Part shown: positions 39,310-54,044 of the stretch, piece by piece
How positions within the stretch are numbered: the first letter of the stretch is position 1
Layout of the letters: each line of letters begins with the position of its first letter
Assembly (NCBI RefSeq): GCF_022605725.1
Contig: NC_065557.1
Location: 25,175,256 to 25,239,255, forward strand
Direction of reading: 5' to 3'
Length of the DNA stretch: 64,000 nucleotides
DNA from: Anthonomus grandis grandis
Lineage: Eukaryota > Arthropoda > Insecta > Coleoptera > Curculionidae
The notes under the pieces: generated by a model
The model's input: the letters and a program-made list of their open reading frames with translations, nothing else
Told to the model about the DNA's origin: nothing
The model's database searches: none
Position numbers and translations under genes: made by a program

Positions 39310-42019
39310 TAATTTTTAAAAATAATTTTATGTATTATGTTTAAAAAAAATAGTCATATCTCACTCAATTACGGTTATCTATTATTCAAATTTATTTTAA
39401 AATTAATATTTAGGTTATACCAGAAGACTCAAATGATCCTATTTAAGTTTTGGACATAACCAGGGTTAAGAAAATAGAACAATTAATCATTATAGCATTA
39501 TCCAATTTGATTTCAATTTAATCTTTGAAGTTCATTTGATGGACTGTAAATTATTTTTAAAATTTTTCTTATGAATTGTTTTCTAAAAAAATAATTATAT
39601 CTCACTCTATTACTAATATCTATTATTCGAATATAATTTAAATTTACTATTTCGCATATACAAGATAGCCAAATGATGTTTTTTGCGGTTTGAACACAAC
39701 CAGAATTAAAAAAATATAATAACTGATAGCGCTAAAGATTGTTCCGATTTAATTTAATTTTTAGATATAATTTGATTAACCCTAAATGACTTTTAAAAAT
39801 AGTTTGATGTATTTTGTTTAAACAAAATAGTCATATCTCACTCAATTACGGTTATCTATTATTCAAATTTATTTTAAAATTAATATTTAGGTTATACAAG
39901 ATGACTCAATTGATCCTATTTAAGTTTTGGACATAACCAGGGTTAAGAAAATAGAACAATTAATCATTATAGCATTAACCCTAAATAATTTTTAAAAATA
40001 ATTTTATGTATTATGTTTAAAAAAAATAGTCATATCTCACTTAATTACGGTTATCTATTATTCAAATTTATTTTAAAATTAATATTTAGGTTATACCAGA
40101 AGACTCAAATGATCCTATTTAAGTTTTGGACATAACCAGGGTTAAGAAAATAGAACAATTAATGATTATAGCATTATCCAATTTGATTTCAATTTAATCT
40201 TTGAAGTTCATTTGATGGACTGTAAATTATTTTTAAAATTTTTCTTATGAATTGTTTTCTAAAAAAATAATTATATGTCACTCTATTACTAATATCTATT
40301 ATTCGAATAGAATTTAAATTTACTATTTCGCATATACAAGAGAGCCAAATGATGTTTTTTACGGTTTAAAGACAACCAGAATTAAGAAAATATAATAACT
40401 AATAGCGTTAAAGATTGTTCCGTTTTAATTTTAGTTTAATTTTTAGATATAATTTGATTAACCCTAAATGACTTTTAAAAATATTTTGATGTATTGTGTT
40501 TAAAAAGAATAGTCATATCTCACGCAATTACGGTTATCTATTATTCAAATTTATTTTAAAATTAATATTTAGGTTATACAAGATGACTCAATTGATCCTT
40601 TAAGTTTTGGACATAACCAGGGTTAAGAAAATAGAACAATTAATCATTATAGCATTAACCCTAAATAATTTTTAAAAATAATTTTATGTATTATGTTTAA
40701 AAAAAATAGTCATATCTCACTCAATTACGGTTATCTATTATTCAAATTTATTTTAAAATTAATATTTAGGTTATACCAGAAGACTCAAATGATCCTATTT
40801 AAGTTTTGGACATAACCAGGGTTAAGAAAATAGAACAATTAATCATTATAGCATTATCCAATTTGATTTCAATTTAATCTTTGAAGTTCATTTGATGGAC
40901 TGTAAATTATTTTTAAAATTTTTCTTATGAATTGTTTTCTAAAAAAATAATTATATCTCACTCTATTACTAATATCTATTATTCGAATATAATTTAAATT
41001 TACTATTTCGCATATACAAGATAGCCAAATGATGTTTTTTGCGGTTTGAACACAACCAGAATTAAAAAAATATAATAACTGATAGCGCTAAAGATTGTTC
41101 CGATTTAATTTAATTTTTAGATATAATTTGATTAACCCTAAATGACTTAAAAATAGTTTGATGTATTTTGTTTAAACAAAATAGTCATATCTCACTCAAT
41201 TACGGTTATCTATTATTCAAATTTATTTTAAAATTAATATTTAGGTTATACAAGATGACTCAATTGATCCTATTTAAGTTTTGGACATAACCAGGGTTAA
41301 GAAAATAGAACAATTAATCATTATAGCATTAACCCTAAATAATTTTTAAAAATAATTTTATGTATTATGTTTAAAAAAAATAGTCATATCTCACTTAATT
41401 ACGGTTATCTATTATTCAAATTTATTTTAAAATTAATATTTAGGTTATACCAGAAGACTCAAATGATCCTATTTAAGTTTTGGACATAACCAGGGTTAAG
41501 AAAATAGAACAATTAATGATTATAGCATTATCCAATTTGATTTCAATTTAATCTTTGAAGTTCATTTGATGGACTGTAAATTATTTTTAAAATTTTTCTT
41601 ATGAATTGTTTTCTAAAAAAATAATTATATGTCACTCTATTACTAATATCTATTATTCGAATAGAATTTAAATTTACTATTTCGCATATACAAGAGAGCC
41701 AAATGATGTTTTTTACGGTTTAAAGACAACCAGAATTAAGAAAATATAATAACTAATAGCGTTAAAGATTGTTCCGTTTTAATTTTAGTTTAATTTTTAG
41801 ATATAATTTGATTAACCCTAAATGACTTTTAAAAATATTTTGATGTATTGTGTTTAAAAAGAATAGTCATATCTTACGCAATTACGGTTATCTATTATTC
41901 AAATTTATTTTAAAATTAATATTTAGGTTATACAAGATGACTCAATTGATCCTTTAAGTTTTGGACATAACCAGGGTTAAGAAAATAGAACAATTAATCA
42001 TTATAGCATTAACCCTAAA
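39310..42019 (+). repeat. 1.36-kb tandem duplication near the end of HOR-2 copy a
   Basis: The landmark GATAGCGCTAAAGATTG is at 39725 and 41081 (1,356 bp apart). After a 2-bp difference (GACTTTTAAAAATAG versus GACTTAAAAATAG) the offset becomes 1,354. Shared private variants include the 20-bp palindrome, TCTCACTTAATTACGG, AATTAATGATTATAGC and TATATGTCACTC. Units are about 39,310-40,665 and 40,666-42,019; edges are approximate. The same pair is present at 62,104-64,000, cut off by the window end. Confidence 0.88.
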
Positions 42020-42847
42020 TAATTTTTAAAAATAATTTTATGTATTATGTTTAAAAAAAATAGTCATATCTCACTCAATTACGGTTATCTATTATTTAAA
42101 TTTATTTTAAAATTACTATTTAGGTTATACAATTTCAAATGATCCTATTTAAGTTTTGGACATAACCAGGATTAAGAAAATAGAACAATTAATCATTATA
42201 GCATTATCCGATTTGATTCCAATTTAATCTTTGAAGTTCATTTGAAGGACTGTAAATTATTTTTAAAATTTTTCCTATGAATTGTTTTCTAAAAAAATAA
42301 TTATATCTTACTCTATTACTAATATCTATTATTCGAATATAATTTAAATTTACTATTTCGCATATACAAGATAGCCAAATGATGTTTTTTGCGGTTTGAA
42401 CACAACCAGAATTAAGAAAATATAATAACTGATAGCGTTAAAGATTGTTCCGATTTAATTTAATTTTTAGATATAATCTGATTAACCCTAAATGACTTTT
42501 AAAAATAGTTTGATGTATTTTGTTTAAAAAAAATAGTCATATCTCACTCTATTACTAATATCTATTATTCGAATATAATTTAAATTTACTATTTCGCATA
42601 TACAAGATAGCCAAATGACGTTTTTTGCGGTTCGAACACAGAGTTAAGAAAATGTAATAACTAATAGGGTTGGCGATTGTTCCGATTTAATTTTATTTCA
42701 ATTTTTAGATATAATTTGATTAACCCTAAATGATTTTTAAGAATAGTTTTATGTATTATGTTTTAAAAAAATAGTCATATCTCACTCAATTACGGTTATC
42801 TTTCATATTTATTTTAAAATTAATATTTAGGTTATACAAGATGACTC

Positions 42848-42874
42848 CATATACATTATATATGCTATAACCCC
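42848..42874 (+). other. 27-bp filler in HOR-2 copy b, first site
   Basis: Partner of 29033 at offset 13,815, with the same shortened GGTTATCTTTCATATTTATT before it and a remnant at 43097-43192. Confidence 0.9.
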
Positions 42875-44986
42875 ATTATAGCATTATCCAATTTGATTTC
42901 AATTTAATCTTTGAAGTTCATTTGATGGACTGTAAATTATTTTTAAAATTTTTCTTATGAATTGTTTTCTAAAAAAATAATTATATCTCACTCTATTACT
43001 AATATCTATTATTCGAATATAATTTAAATTTACTATTTGGCATATACAAGACAGCCAAATGATGTTTTTTGCGGTTTGAACACAACCAGAGTTAAGAAAA
43101 TGTAATAACTAATAGCATTGGCTATTTACTATTTCGCATATACAAGATAGCCAAATGATGTTTTTTGCGGTTTGAACACAACCAGAATTAAGAAAATATA
43201 ATAACTGATAGCGTTAAAGATTGTTCCGATTTAATTTAATTTTTAGATATAATTTGATAAACCCTAAATAAATGACTTTTAAAAATATTTTGATGTATTT
43301 TGTTTAAAAAAAATAGTCATATCTCACTCAATTACGGTTATCTATTATTCAAATTTATTTTAAAATTAATATTTAGGTTATACAAGATGACTCAAATGAT
43401 CCTATTTAAGTTTTGGACATAACCAGGATTATAAATTGTTTTTTAAAAAAATAATTATATCTCACTCTATTACTAATATCTATTATTCGAATATAATTTA
43501 AATTTACTATTTCGCATATACAAGATAGCCAAATGATGTTTTTTGCGGTTTGAACACAACCAGAGTTAAGAAAATGTAATAACTAATAGGGTTGGCGATT
43601 GTTCCGATTTAATTTTAATTCAATTTTTAGATATAATTTGATTAACCCTAAATGATTTTTAAGAATAGTTTTATGTATGTATTATGTTTTAAAAAAATAG
43701 TCATATCTCACTCAATTACGGTTATCTTTTATTCAAATATAATTTAAAATTAATATTTAGATTACACAAGATGACCCAAATGATCCTTTTTAAGTTTTAG
43801 ACATAACCAGGGTTAAGAAAATAGAACAATTAATCATTATAGCATTGTCCGATTTGATTCCAATTTAATTTTTGAAGTTCATTTTGATGTACTGTCAATT
43901 ATTTTTAAAATTTTTCTTATGAATTGTTTTTAAAAAAAATAATTATATCACCCTCTATTACTAATATCTATTATTAGAATATAATTTAAATTAACTATTT
44001 CGCATATACAAGATAGCCAAATGATGTTTTTTGCGGTTTGAACACAACCAGAGTTAAGAAAATGTAATAACTAATAGGGTTGGCGATTGTTCCGATTTAA
44101 TTTTAATTCAATTTTTAGATATAATTTGATTAACCCTAAATGATTTTTAAGAATAGTTTTATGTATTATGTTTTAAAAAAATAGTCATATCTCACTCAAT
44201 TACGGTTATCTTTTATTCAAATATAATTTAAAATTAATATTTAGATTACACAAGATGACTCAAATGATCCTTTTTAAGTTTTAGACATAACCAGGGTTAA
44301 GAAAATAGAACAATTAATCATTATAGCATTGTCCGATTTGATTTCAATTTAATCTTTGAAGATCATTAGATGTACTGTAAATTATTTTTTAAATTTTTCT
44401 TATGAACTGTTTTTAAAAAAAAATAATTATATCTCACTCTATTACTGTTATCTATTATTCAAATTTATTTTAAAATTAATATTTAGGTTATACAAGATGA
44501 CTCATATGATCCTTTTTAAGTTTTGGACATAAACAGGGTTAAGAAAATAGAACAATTAATCATTATAGCATTATCCAATTTGATTTCAATTTAATCTTTG
44601 AAGTTCATTTGATGGACTGTAAATTATTTTTAAAATTTTTCTTATGAATTGTTTTCTAAAAAAATAATTATATCTCACTCTATTACTAATATCTATTATT
44701 CGAATATAATTTAAATTTACTATTTGGCATATACAAGACAGCCAAATGATGTTTTTTGCGGTTTGAACACAACCAGAGTTAAGAAAATGTAATAACTAAT
44801 AGCATTGGCGATTGTTCCGATTTAATTTTAATTAAATTTTTAGATATAATTTGATTAACCCTAAATAATTTTTTAAAATAATTTTATGTATTATGTTTTA
44901 AAAAAATAGTCATATCTCACTCAATTACGGTTATCTATTATTCATATTTATTTTAAAATTAATATTTAGGTTTTACAAGATGACTC

Positions 44987-45013
44987 CATATACATTATAT
45001 ATGCTATAACCCC
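44987..45013 (+). other. 27-bp filler inside the 1.48-kb insertion, first site
   Basis: The B unit before it carries the private variant TTTAGGTTTTACAAG. The A unit after it is not followed by the usual 96-bp remnant but by a full B unit, so the cassette is recombined here. Confidence 0.9.
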
Positions 45014-46013
45014 ATTATAGCATTATCCAATTTGATTTCAATTTAATCTTTGAAGTTCATTTGATGGACTGTAAATTATTTTTAAAATTTTTCTTATGAA
45101 TTGTTTTCTAAAAAAATAATTATATCTCACCCTATTACTAATATCTATTATTCGAATATAATTTAAATATACTATTTCGCATATACAAGATAGCCAAATT
45201 ATGTTTTTTGCGGTTTGAACACAACCAGAGTTAAGAAAATGTAATAACTAATAGCGTTGGCGATTGTTCCAATTTAATTTTAATTAAATTTTTAGATATA
45301 ATTTCATTAACCCTAAATAATTTTTAAAAATAATTTTATGTATTATGTTTTAAAAAAATAGTCATATCGCACTCAATTACGGTTATCTTTTATTCAAATT
45401 TATTTTAAAATTAATATTTAGGTTATACAAGATGACTCAATTGATCCTTTTTAAGTTTTGGACATAACCAGGGTTATGAAAATAGAACAATTAATCAATA
45501 TAGCATTATCCGATTTGATTTCAATTTAATCTTTGAAGTTCATTTGATGGACTGTAAATTATTTTTAAAATTTTTCCTATGAATTGTTTTCTAAAAAAAT
45601 AATTATATCTCACTCTATTACTAATATCTATTATTCGAATATAATTTAAATTTAGGATTTGGCATATACAAGACAGCCAAATGATGTTTTTTGCGGTTTG
45701 AACACAACCAGAGTTAAGAAAATGTAATAACTAATAGCATTGGCTATTTACTATTTCGCATATACAAGATAGCCAAATGACGTTTTTTGCGGTTCGAACA
45801 CAGAGTTAAGAAAATGTAATAACTAATAGGGTTGGCGATTGTTCCGATTTAATTTTATTTCAATTTTTAGATATAATTTGATTAACCCTAAATGATTTTT
45901 AAGAATAGTTTTATGTATTATGTTTTAAAAAAATAGTCATATCTCACTCAATTACGGTTATCTATTATTCATATTTATTTTAAAATTAATATTTAGGTTA
46001 TACAAGATGACTC

Positions 46014-46040
46014 CATATACATTATATATGCTATAACCCC
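46014..46040 (+). other. 27-bp filler inside the 1.48-kb insertion, second site
   Basis: It lies 1,027 bp after the previous filler. The A unit and remnant (46263-46358) follow in the usual order. Confidence 0.9.
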
Positions 46041-49000
46041 ATTATAGCATTATCCAATTTGATTTCAATTTAATCTTTGAAGTTCATTTGATGGACTGTA
46101 AATTATTTTTAAAATTTTTCTTATGAATTGTTTTCTAAAAAAATAATTATATCTCACTCTATTACTAATATCTATTATTCGAATATAATTTAAATTTACT
46201 ATTTGGCATATACAAGACAGCCAAATGATGTTTTTTGCGGTTTGAACACAACCAGAGTTAAGAAAATGTAATAACTAATAGCATTGGCTATTTACTATTT
46301 CGCATATACAAGATAGCCAAATGATGTTTTTTGCGGTTTGAACACAACCAGAATTAAGAAAATATAATAACTGATAGCGTTAAAGATTGTTCCGATTTAA
46401 TTTAATTTTTAGATATAATTTGATTAACCCTAAATGACTTAAAAATATTTTGATGTATTTTGTTTAAAAAAAATAGTCATATCTCACTCAATTACGGTTA
46501 TCTATTATTCAAATTTATTTTAAAATTAATATTTAGGTTATACAAGATGACTCAATTGATCCTTTTTAAGTTTTGGACATAACCAGGGTTAAGAAAATAG
46601 AACAAATAATCATTATAGCATTGTCCGATTTGATTCCAATTAATTTTTGAAGTTCATTTGATGTACTGTAAATTATTTTTAAAATTTTTCTTATGAATTG
46701 TTTTTTAAAAAAATTATTATATCTCACTCTATTACTTTTATCTATTATTCAAATTTATTTTAAAATTAATATTTAGGTTATACAAGATGACTCATATGAT
46801 CCTTTTTAAGTTTTGGACATAACCAGGGTTAAGAAAATAGAACAACTAATCATTATAGCATTGTCCGATTTGATTTCAATTTAATCTTTAAAGTTCATTT
46901 GATGGACTGTAAATTATTTTTAAAATTTTCCCTATGAATTGTTTTCTAAAAAAATAATTATATCTCACTCTATTACTAATATCTATTATTCGAATATAAT
47001 TTAAATTTAGGATTTGGCATATACAACACAGCCAAATGATGTTTTTTGCGGTTTGAACACAACCAGAGTTAAGAAAATGTAATAAACTAATAGCGTTTGC
47101 GATTGTTCCGATTTAATTTTAATTAAATTTTTAGATATAATTTGATTAACCCTAAATAATTTTTAAAAATAATTTTATGTATTATGTTTTAAAATAATAG
47201 TCATATCTCACTCAATTACGGTTATCTATTATTCATATTTATTTTAAAATTAATATTTAGGTTATACAAGATGACTCAATTGATCCTTTAAGTTTTGGAC
47301 ATAACCAGGGTTAAGAAAATAGAACAAATAATCATTATAGCATTGTCCGATTTGATTCCAATTAATTTTTGAAGTTCATTTGATGTACTGTAAATTATTT
47401 TTAAAATTTTTCTTATGAATTGTTTTTTAAAAAAATAATTATATCTCACTCTATTACTGTTATCTATTATTCGAATAGAATTTAAATATACTATTTCGCA
47501 TATACAAGATAGCCAAATGATGTTTTTTACGGTTTGAACACAACCAGAATTAAGAAAATATAATAATTGATAGCGTTAAAGATTGTTCCGATTTAATTTA
47601 ATTTTTAGATATATTTTGATTAACCCTAAATAAATGACTTTTAAAAATATTTTGATGTATTTTGTTTAAAAAAAATAGTCATATCTCACTCAATTACGGT
47701 TATCTATTATTCAAATTTATTTTAAAATTAATATTTAGGTTATACAAGATGACTCAAATGATCCTATTTAAGTTTTGGACATAACCAGGATTATTAATTG
47801 TTTTTTAAAAAAATAATTATATCTCACTCTATTACTAATATCTATTATTCGAATATAATTTAAATTTACTATTTCGCATATACAAGATAGCCAAATGATG
47901 TTTTTTGCCGTTTGAACACAACCAGAGTTAAGAAAATGTAATAACTAATAGGGTTGGCGATTGTTCCGATTTAATTTTAATTCAATTTTTAGATATAATT
48001 TGATTAACCCTAAATGATTTTTAAGAATAGTTTTATGTATTATGTTTTAAAAAAATAGTCATATCTCACTCAATTACGGTTATCTTTTATTCAAATATAA
48101 TTTAAAATTAATATTTAGATTACACAAGATGACCCAAATGATCCTTTTTAAGTTTTAGACATAACCAGGGTTAAGAAAATAGAACAATTAATCATTATAG
48201 CATTGTCCGATTTGATTCCAATTTAATTTTTGAAGTTCATTTTGATGTACTGTCAATTATTTTTAAAATTTTTCTTATGAATTGTTTTTTAAAAAAATAA
48301 TTCTATCACCCTCTATTACTAATATCTAGTATTAGAATATAATTTAAATTAACTATTTCGCATATACAAGATAGCCAAATGATGTTTTTTGCGGTTTGAA
48401 CATAACCAGAGTTAAGAAAATGTAATAACTAATAGGGTTGGCGATTGTTCCGATTTAATTTTAATTCAATTTTTAGATATAATTTGATTAACCCTAAATA
48501 ATTTTTAAAAATAATTTTATGTATTATGTTTTAAAAAAATAGTCATATCGCACTCAATTACGGTTATCTTTTATTCAAATTTATTTTAAAATTAATATTT
48601 AGGTTATACAAGATGACTCAATTGATCCTTTTTAAGTTTTGGACATAACCAGGGTTAAGAAAATAGAACAAATAATCATTATAGCATTGTCCGATTTGAT
48701 TCCAATTAATTTTTGAAGTTCATTTGATGTACTGTAAATTATTTTTAAAATTTTTCTTATGAATTGTTTTTTAAAAAAATAATTATATCTCACTCTATTA
48801 CTGTTATCTATTATTCAAATTTATTTTAAAATTAATATTTAGGTTATACAAGATGACTCATATGATCCTTTTTAAGTTTTGGACATAACCAGGGTTAAGA
48901 AAATAGAACAACTAATCATTATAGCATTGTCCGATTTGATTTCAATTTAATCTTTAAAGTTCATTTGATGGACTGTAAATTATTTTTAAAATTTTCCCTA

Positions 49001-51649
49001 TGAATTGTTTTCTAAAAAAATAATTATATCTCACTCTATTACTAATATCTATTATTCGAATATAATTTAAACTTAGTATTTGGCATATACAACACAGCCA
49101 AATAATGTTTTTTGCGGTTTGAACACAACCAGAGTTAAGAAAATGTAATAAACTAATAGCGTTTGCGATTGTTCCGATTTAATTTTAATTAAATTTTTAG
49201 ATATAATTTGATTAACCCTAAATAATTTTTAAAAATAATTTTATGTATTATGTTTTAAAATAATAGTCATATCTCACTCATTTACGGTTATCTATTATTC
49301 ATATTTATTTTAAAATTAATATTTAGGTTATACAAGATGACTCAATTGATCCTTTTTAAGTTTTGGACATAACCAGGGTTAAGAAAATAGAACAAATAAT
49401 CATTATAGCATTGTCCGATTTGATTCCAATTAATTTTTGAAGTTCATTTGATGTACTGTAAATTATTTTTAAAATTTTCCTTATGAATTGTTTTTTAAAA
49501 AAATAATTATATCTCACTCTATTACTGTTATCTATTATTCGAATAGAATTTAAATATACTATTTCGCATATACAAGATAGCCAAATGATGTTTTTTACGG
49601 TTTGAACACAACCAGAATTAACAAAATATAATAATTGATAGCGTTATAGATTGTTCCGATTTAATTTAATTTTTAGATTTAATTTGATTAACCCTAAATA
49701 AATGACTTTTAAAAATTTTTTGATGTATTTTGTTTAAAAAAAATAGTCATATCTCACTCAACTACGGTTATCTATTATTCAAATTTATTTTAAAATTAAT
49801 ATTTAGGTTATACAAGATGACTCAAATGATCCTATTTAAGTTTTGGACATAACCAGGATTATTAATTGTTTTTTAAAAAAAATAATTATATCTCACTCTA
49901 TTACTAATATCTATTATTCGAATATAATTTAAATTTACTATTTCGCATATACAAGATAGCCAAATGATGTTTTTTGCGGTTTGAACACAACCAGAGTTAA
50001 GAAAATGTAATAACTAATAGGGTTGGCGATTGTTCCGATTTAATTTTAATTCAATTTTTAGATATAATTTGATTAACCCTAAATGATTTTTAAGAATAGT
50101 TTTATGTATTATGTTTTAGAAAAATAGTCATATCTCACTCAATTACGGTTATCTTTTATTCAAATATAATTTAAAATTAATATTTAGATTACACAAGATG
50201 ACCCAAATGATCCTTTTTAAGTTTTAGACATAACCAGGGTTAAGAAAATAGAACAATTAATCATTATAGCATTGTCCGATTTGATTCCAATTAATTTTTG
50301 AAGTTCATTTGATGTACTGTAAATTATTTTTTAAATTTTTCTTATGAACTGTTTTTTAAAAAAAATAATTATATCACCCTCTATTACTAATATCTATTAT
50401 TAGAATATAATTTAAATTAACTATTTCGCATATACAAGATAGCCAAATGATGTTTTTTGCGGTTTGAACACAACCAGAGTTAAGAAAATGTAATAACTAA
50501 TAGGGTTGGCGATTGCTCCGATTTAATTTTAATTCAATTTTTAGATATAATTTGATTAACCCTAAATGATTTTTAAGAATAGTTTTATGTATTATGTTTT
50601 AAAAAAATAGTCATATCTCACTCAATTACGGTTATCTTTTATTCAAATATAATTTAAAATTAATATTTAGATTACACAAGATGACCCAAATGATCCTTTT
50701 TAAGTTTTAGACATAACCAGGGTTAAGAAAATAGAACAATTAATCATTATAGCATTGTCCGATTTGATTTCAATTTAATCTTTGAAGATCATTAGATGTA
50801 CTGTAAATTATTTTTAAAATTTTTCTTATGAATTGTTTTCTAAAAAAATAATTATATCTCACTCTATTACTAATATCTATTATTCGAATATAATTTAAAT
50901 ATACTATTTCGCATATACAAGATAGCCAAATTATGTTTTTTGCGGTTTGAACACAACCAGAGTTAAGAAAATGTAATAACTAATAGCGTTGGCGATTGTT
51001 CCAATTTAATTTTAATTAAATTTTTAGATATAGTTTCATTAACCCTAAATAATTTTTAAAAATAATTTTATGTATTATGTTTTAAAAAAATAGTCATATC
51101 GCACTCAATTACGGTTATCTTTTATTCAAATTTATTTTAAAATTAATATTTAGGTTATACAAGATGACTCAATTGATCCTTTTTAAGTTTTGGACATAAC
51201 CAGGGTTATGAAAATAGAACAATTAATCAATATAGCATTATCCGATTTGATTTCAATTTAATCTTTGAAGTTCATTTGATGGACTGTAAATTATTTTTAA
51301 AATTTTTCCTATGAATTGCTTTCTAAAAAAATAATTATATCTCACTCTATTACTAATATCTATTATTCGAATATAATTTAAATTTACTATTTCGCATATA
51401 CAAGATAGCCAAATGACGTTTTTTGCGGTTCGAACACAGAGTTAAGAAAATGTAATAACTAATAGGGTTGGCGATTGTTCCGATTTAATTTTATTTCAAT
51501 TTTTAGATATAATTTGATTAACCCTAAATGATTTTTAAGAATAGTTTTATGTATTATGTTTTAAAAAAATAGTCATATCTCACTCAATTACGGTTATCTA
51601 TTATTCATATTTATTTTAAAATTAATATTTAGGTTATACAAGATGACTC

Positions 51650-51676
51650 CATATACATTATATATGCTATAACCCC
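51650..51676 (+). other. 27-bp filler in the 2,368-bp duplication, first unit
   Basis: Partner of 36106 at offset 15,544; remnant at 51899-51994. Confidence 0.9.
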
Positions 51677-54017
51677 ATTATAGCATTATCCAATTTGATT
51701 TCAATTTAATCTTTGAAGTTCATTTGATGGACTGTAAATTATTTTTAAAATTTTTCTTATGAATTGTTTTCTAAAAAAATAATTATATCTCACTCTATTA
51801 CTAATATCTATTATTCGAATATAATTTAAATTTACTATTTGGCATATACAAGACAGCCAAATGATGTTTTTTGCGGTTTGAACACAACCAGAGTTAAGAA
51901 AATGTAATAACTAATAGCATTGGCTATTTACTATTTCGCATATACAAGATAGCCAAATGATGTTTTTTGCGGTTTGAACACAACCAGAATTAACAAAATA
52001 TAATAATTGATAGCGTTAAAGATTGTTCCGATTTAATTTAATTTTTAGATATAATTTGATTAACCCTAAATGACTTTTAAAAATATTTTGATGTATTTTG
52101 TTTAAAAAAAATAGTCATATCTCACTCAATTACGGTTATCTATTATTCAAATTTATTTTAAAATTAATATTTAGGTTATACAAGATGACTCAAATGATCC
52201 TATTTAAGTTTTGGACATAACCAGGATTATTAATTGTTTTTTAAAAAAATAATTATATCTCACTCTATTACTAATATCTATTATTCGAATATAATTTAAA
52301 TTTACTATTTCGCATATACAAGATAGCCAAATAATGTTTTTTGCGGTTTGAACACAACCAGAGTTAAGAAAATGTAATAACTAATAGGGTTGGCGATTGT
52401 TCCGATTTAATTTTAATTCAATTTTTAGATATAATTTGATTAACCCTAAATGATTTTTAAGAATAGTTTTATGTATTATGTTTTAGAAAAATAGTCATAT
52501 CTCACTCAATTACGGTTATCTTTTATTCAAATATAATTTAAAATTAATATTTAGATTACACAAGATGACCCAAATGATCCTTTTTAAGTTTTAGACATAA
52601 CCAGGGTTAAGAAAATAGAACAATTAATCATTATAGCATTGTCCGATTTGATTCCAATTTAATTTTTGAAGTTCATTTTGATGTACTGTCAATTATTTTT
52701 AAAATTTTTCTTATGAATTGTTTTTTAAAAAAATAATTATATCACCCTCTATTACTAATATCTATTATTAGAATATAATTTAAATTAACTATTTCGCATA
52801 TACAAGATAGCCAAATGATGTTTTTTGCGGTTTGAACACAACCAGAGTTAAGAAAATGTAATAACTAATAGGGTTGGCGATTGTTCCGATTTAATTTTAA
52901 TTCAAATTTTAGATATAATTTGATTAACCCTAAATGATTTTTAAGAATAGTTTTATGTATTATATTTTAAAAAAATAGTCATATCTCACTCAATTACGGT
53001 TATCTTTTATTCAAATATAATTTAAAATTAATATTTAGATTACACAAGATGACCCAAATGATCCTTTTTAAGTTTTAGACATAACCAGGGTTAAGAAAAT
53101 AGAACAATTAATCATTATAGCATTGTCCGATTTGATTTCAATTTAATCTTTGAAGATCATTAGATGTACTGTAAATTATTTTTAAAATTTTTCTTATGAA
53201 TTGTTTTCTAAAAAAATAATTATATCTCACTCTATTACTAATATCTATTATTCGAATATAATTTAAATATACTATTTCGCATATACAAGATAGCCAAATT
53301 ATGTTTTTTGCGGTTTGAACACAACCAGAGTTAAGAAAATGTAATAACTAATAGCGTTGGCGATTGTTCCAATTTAATTTTAATTAAATTTTTAGATATA
53401 ATTTCATTAACCCTAAATAATTTTTAAAAATAATTTTATGTATTATGTTTTAAAAAAATAGTCATATCGCACTCAATTACGGTTATCTTTTATTCAAATT
53501 TATTTTAAAATTAATATTTAGGTTATACAAGATGACTCAATTGATCCTTTTTAAGTTTTGGACATAACCAGGGTTATGAAAATAGAACAATTAATCAATA
53601 TAGCATTATCCGATTTGATTTCAATTTAATCTTTGAAGTTCATTTGATGGACTGTAAATTATTTTTAAAATTTTTCCTATGAATTGTTTTCTAAAAAAAT
53701 AATTATATCTCACTCTATTACTAATATCTATTATTCGAATATAATTTAAATTTACTATTTCGCATATACAAGATAGCCTAATGACGTTTTTTGCGGTTCG
53801 AACACAGAGTTAAGAAAATGTAATAACTAATAGGGTTGGCGATTGTTCCGATTTAATTTTATTTCAATTTTTAGATATAATTTGATTAACCCTAAATGAT
53901 TTTTAAGAATAGTTTTATGTATTATGTTTTAAAAAAATAGTCATATCTCACTCAATTACGGTTATCTATTATTCATATTTATTTTAAAATTAATATTTAG
54001 GTTATACAAGATGACTC

Positions 54018-54044
54018 CATATACATTATATATGCTATAACCCC
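54018..54044 (+). other. 27-bp filler in the 2,368-bp duplication, second unit
   Basis: Exactly 2,368 bp after 51650. Its remnant (54267-54362) ends in ATTAAG, unlike that of the first unit. Confidence 0.9.

Larger units (their letters stand above)
28080..41894 (+). repeat. HOR-2, copy a: 13,815-bp higher-order repeat
   Basis: Landmarks recur 13,815 bp later: TTTAGGTTATACAATTTCAA (28305 and 42120), the junction CATATCTCACTCTATTACTA inside a B/A hybrid (about 28725 and 42540) and the filler (29033 and 42848). It is built from the same A, B, B', C, filler and remnant modules as HOR-1 but in another order, with frequent fused units beginning AACCAGGATTATTAATTG (near 32490, 34550, 36680 and 37630). 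It ends with a 1.36-kb tandem duplication. The left edge, next to HOR-1 material, is known to within about 50 bp. Confidence 0.85.
44810..46293 (+). repeat. 1.48-kb block inserted in HOR-2 copy b
   Basis: Copy a goes from TAATAGCATTGG straight into CTATTTACTATTTCGC at about 30,990. Copy b instead has CGATTGTTCCGATTTAATTT at 44,810 and returns to the same junction at about 46,290. The block contains two fillers, a B with CATATCGCACTCAATTACGG, a unit with GGGTTATGAAAATAG and AATCAATATAGC, an A with TTTAGGATTTGGC, and a 92-bp remnant (45719-45810) that ends CACAGAGTTAAG. Both edges are the same sequence, as expected for unequal exchange within the array. Confidence 0.82.
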